Shown here in pieces: positions 6,209 through 7,706 of a stretch of DNA of 7,706 nt (the first letter of the stretch is position 1; each line of letters starts with the position of its first letter). The translations under genes were made by a program, and so were the position numbers. The DNA lies in the NCBI GenBank assembly GCA_013335665.1, contig JAAXVE010000036.1, positions 1 to 7,706 on the forward strand. The letters run 5' to 3'. The notes below the pieces were generated by a model that was not told the origin of the DNA, ran no database searches, and saw nothing but the letters and a program-made list of their open reading frames with translations. Source of the DNA: Candidatus Falkowiibacteriota bacterium. GTDB lineage: Bacteria > Patescibacteriota > Patescibacteriia > Patescibacteriales > GWE2-39-37.

Positions 6209-6964
6209 ATGTTTGATGAAAATATTAAGAAAGATGTGATAACTAGCCTCGGCAAGCTCGGCCTGACTGATAAAGAGGCAGCGGTGTATCTGGCTCTACT
6301 CTCGTTGGGCGAGGTGGGCAGCTCAAAAATCATCAGCCACACCGCGCTGCATGGCCAATATGTCTATCAAGCGTTAGATTCACTCGAATCCAAAGGCTTG
6401 GCGCAGCACGTCATCAAGCGCGGACGCAAGAAATTCTCTGCCAAAAGCCCGAATCGCTTGGCTAGCCTGATTGACCAGCAAAAACGCTTGGCCGACAACG
6501 TCGTCACCCAGTTGCAAAGCATGATCGTCCTGCCGCCAGCACAGCAATTCGAAATTTTTCAAGGCGAAGAGTCGTTCATTGCCCACGAATTCGAGCTGCT
6601 CGATCTCGCCTCCGAACACTCGGAGCTGTTAGTGATAGGCGGCGAGGGCGACAACTTCTACCAGGTCATGGGCCACGAACTGATTCGCTATGAGAAGATA
6701 AGAAGCAAAAAAAATATCAAAATCAAATACCTTGGCAGCGAAGCTCAACGGGAAACCCTAAGCAAAAGCAAGTCTGACCGGCGACTCTTCGAGTACAAAC
6801 TTCTGCCCGGCATGTTTACTGGCCTAGTCAACACCAACATCTGGTCAAACTGCATCGGCCTGAATCTTTTCGGCGAGCCAGTAACCGCTTTCGTCATGAA
6901 AAACCAACAAATAGCCGACAGTTACAAACAATTCTTCAACGCATTATGGCAAATGGCTAAATAA
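6209..6964 (+). CDS. TrmB-family transcriptional regulator
   Basis: A 251-residue DNA-binding regulator. The N-terminal winged helix-turn-helix (about 10-80) has the TrmB pattern: LGKLGLTDKEAAVYLALLSLG (14-34), SSKIISHTALHGQYVYQALDSLESKGL (38-64), then a basic wing KRGRKKFSAKSP (70-81). Helix 84-105 is a likely dimerisation segment. The C-terminal part (110-251) resembles the sensor region of TrmB-like proteins and ends in VTAFVMKNQQIADSYKQFF, as in many members from uncultured bacteria. TrmB proteins from archaea sense sugars; the effector here is unknown. I chose ATG 6209 rather than the in-frame GTG at 6176, because the GTG lies upstream of the TATAAT box and the extra 11 residues fall in the A/T-rich regulatory region. 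No Shine-Dalgarno sequence is present; the leader may be very short. Divergence from the PEP-synthase-like gene suggests that gene is its target. Confidence 0.88.
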   Translation: MFDENIKKDVITSLGKLGLTDKEAAVYLALLSLGEVGSSKIISHTALHGQYVYQALDSLESKGLAQHVIKRGRKKFSAKSPNRLASLIDQQKRLADNVVTQLQSMIVLPPAQQFEIFQGEESFIAHEFELLDLASEHSELLVIGGEGDNFYQVMGHELIRYEKIRSKKNIKIKYLGSEAQRETLSKSKSDRRLFEYKLLPGMFTGLVNTNIWSNCIGLNLFGEPVTAFVMKNQQIADSYKQFFNALWQMAK

Positions 6965-6986
6965 ACATTTATTATCAACAAAAAAA

Positions 6987-7020
6987 ACCGCCTTTGCGTC
7001 TGCTTGGGCGGTATTTTATT
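6987..7020 (+). terminator. Intrinsic terminator after the TrmB-family gene
   Basis: ACCGCC (6987-6992) pairs with GGCGGT (7007-7012) around a 14-base loop, and the stem can gain a T-G pair. It is followed by ATTTTATT and preceded by an eight-base A-run. The A-run would also give a U-tract on the opposite strand, so it may end the minus-strand unit that stops at 7042. Confidence 0.75.
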
Positions 7021-7041
7021 TCATGGTTGCGGTTGAGGGGT

Positions 7042-7281
7042 TTATTTCGTACCAGTGTAGCGTTCTGTCCACTCGCTAAGGGTTGGCATAACCGTGCTGC
7101 CCGGTTCTCTTTCCCAGACGCAGCGCGTGCCTTCATCATCGCAAAGCTCCCACTTGAATGCCGTGGCACATGTTGTCCTGAGAGTGTCTTCGATCCACTG
7201 CTTCGCCTGGTAATCGTATGAGATTTCCAGACCGACTCTGAGCGGCAATCCACCATCGGAAAAATACACCAATAAATGCAT
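7042..7281 (-). CDS. Small hypothetical protein (79 aa)
   Basis: I do not recognise this protein. It begins MHLLVYFSDGGLPLRVGLEI and ends TLSEWTERYTGTK. It is soluble, with no signal peptide or membrane segment, and has three Cys residues (in TTCATAF, ELCDDEG and TRCVWE) plus several aromatic residues, mainly Trp and Tyr. The start at 7281 is chosen over the in-frame GTG at 7290 because a strong Shine-Dalgarno site lies 4 bases before that ATG. The stop of the DUF218 gene is 32 bases upstream, so the two are probably co-transcribed. The gene runs toward the terminator stem at 6987-7012. Competing open frames on both strands over the same bases have no comparable start signal. Reality of the gene is supported mainly by the ribosome-binding site and its position. 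Confidence 0.65.
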   Translation of the reverse strand: MHLLVYFSDGGLPLRVGLEISYDYQAKQWIEDTLRTTCATAFKWELCDDEGTRCVWEREPGSTVMPTLSEWTERYTGTK

Positions 7282-7285
7282 AAAT

Positions 7286-7292
7286 ATCACCT
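7286..7292 (-). promoter_or_regulatory. Strong Shine-Dalgarno site of the 79-residue gene
   Basis: On the minus strand the sequence reads GAGTGAGGTGATATTTATG. The AGGTGAT element lies 4 bases before the ATG at 7281 (6 bases if counted from AGGTG). It fixes the start codon. It is the only convincing Shine-Dalgarno sequence before any gene in this window. Confidence 0.75.
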
Positions 7293-7313
7293 CACTCTTT
7301 TTTCAGATGAACA

Positions 7314-7706
7314 TCACTTGACCCTACTGCAGTTTCTCGCTTTTTTGCGAAAATATCTTTCCGGCCATTCGAATCCGAGACACCAACACAAAACCACGAG
7401 GCAGCCGATTGCTTCGATAATGAGTTTTTGCATTGTCACTCCCCCTGCTGCCGGAACAAAGTCAATCTTAGTCCTACCAATCAGTTTCCAAGCAAGCTTG
7501 GTTCTCAAGCTGTGATAACCGGATGAAACAACAACGATCTTCTCCCCTTGGATAAGGGGCTGGATCTTGAGGATATTATCAATAGTAGTCAATGACTCCT
7601 TTTCGACTTCGACTGTCAAATCGGGTTGTACGTACCGTAACCAGTGCTTCATTGCTATCGCAACCTCAGTACTGCCTTGTGTCGAATCGAACAAGCCGCC
7701 GCTACA
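7314..7706 (-). CDS. DUF218 / YdcF-like protein (5' partial)
   Basis: This is the C-terminal 130 residues of a DUF218 (YdcF/SanA/ElyC) protein. The frame stays open to the right edge, reading CSGGLFDSTQGSTEVAIAM, so the TTG at 7694 is not the true start; SGG followed by an acidic/Ser segment is the usual nucleotide-like motif near the family's N-terminus. Further conserved parts are VEVEKESLTTIDNI, which matches the E-x-x-S-x-(N/T)-T-x-(E/D)-N pattern, and KIVVVSSGYHSLRTKLAW, with the conserved SS-x-YH-x-x-R. A hydrophobic stretch (LIIEAIGCLVVLCWCLGF) followed by a basic tail (RYFRKKAR) suggests a C-terminal membrane anchor with the tail in the cytoplasm. Family members are linked to envelope integrity, but the enzymatic activity is not settled. 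The 79-residue gene follows 32 bases downstream. Confidence 0.85.
   Translation of the reverse strand, partial: CSGGLFDSTQGSTEVAIAMKHWLRYVQPDLTVEVEKESLTTIDNILKIQPLIQGEKIVVVSSGYHSLRTKLAWKLIGRTKIDFVPAAGGVTMQKLIIEAIGCLVVLCWCLGFEWPERYFRKKARNCSRVK

Noticed and set aside
6034..6342. Minus-strand open frame across the divergent promoter region
   Set aside because: It overlaps the starts of two well-supported genes and their promoters, and its translation resembles no known protein.
6975..7256. Alternative minus-strand frame and a plus-strand frame (6994-7221) over the small 79-residue gene
   Set aside because: Neither has a ribosome-binding site like that at 7286-7292, and both run into or across the terminator at 6987-7020.
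7692..7694. TTG as the start of the DUF218 gene
   Set aside because: The frame continues to the right edge with the conserved SGG motif, so the true start is outside the window.

Overview
The window is bacterial, protein-coding DNA with short intergenic gaps. It holds seven genes, two of them cut by the window edges. I saw no rRNA, tRNA, CRISPR array, insertion sequence or integrase. TGA is used as a stop (ABC transporter and DUF218 genes), so the standard bacterial code applies and code-25 lineages (Gracilibacteria, Absconditabacteria) are unlikely. My inference, at moderate confidence, is an uncultured bacterium of the Candidate Phyla Radiation (Patescibacteria, for example Saccharibacteria or Parcubacteria). 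The reasons are an ABC exporter with a GPTGGGKTT Walker A, a TrmB-type regulator, a stand-alone DUF1653 protein, and start sites that mostly lack Shine-Dalgarno sequences. No marker gene in the window proves this.

Layout. Bases 1-1604 (+) carry the 3' part of an MsbA-type ABC exporter subunit. A strong bidirectional terminator follows at 1625-1660 and is shared with the convergent gene 1658-2338 (-), an NADPH-binding F420-reductase-like oxidoreductase. A 152-base divergent gap containing a long imperfect inverted repeat (2376-2451) separates it from 2491-3399 (+), an unusual fusion of a rhodanese-like domain lacking the catalytic Cys to a YceI domain. After a 170-base gap with a possible promoter comes a small DUF1653 protein (3570-3782, +). 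Its stop overlaps by 4 bases the stop of a large PEP-synthase-like enzyme on the other strand (3779-6064, -). That enzyme has the ATP-grasp and phosphohistidine domains but not the C-terminal PEP/pyruvate barrel, so it resembles rifampicin-phosphotransferase-type enzymes in domain order.

The PEP-synthase-like gene is divergent from a TrmB-family regulator (6209-6964, +). The 144 bases between them hold a near-consensus sigma70 promoter for the enzyme, a TATAAT box for the regulator and several inverted and direct repeats. This looks like a regulator/target pair with autoregulation. A terminator at about 6987-7020 closes the regulator gene. The last part (7042-7706, -) is a probable two-gene unit: a DUF218/YdcF-like protein whose start lies beyond the window, then a 79-residue unrecognised protein with the only strong Shine-Dalgarno site in the window.

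The most notable items are the barrel-less PEP-synthase-like enzyme with its divergent regulator, the rhodanese-YceI fusion, and the contrast in translation start signals.
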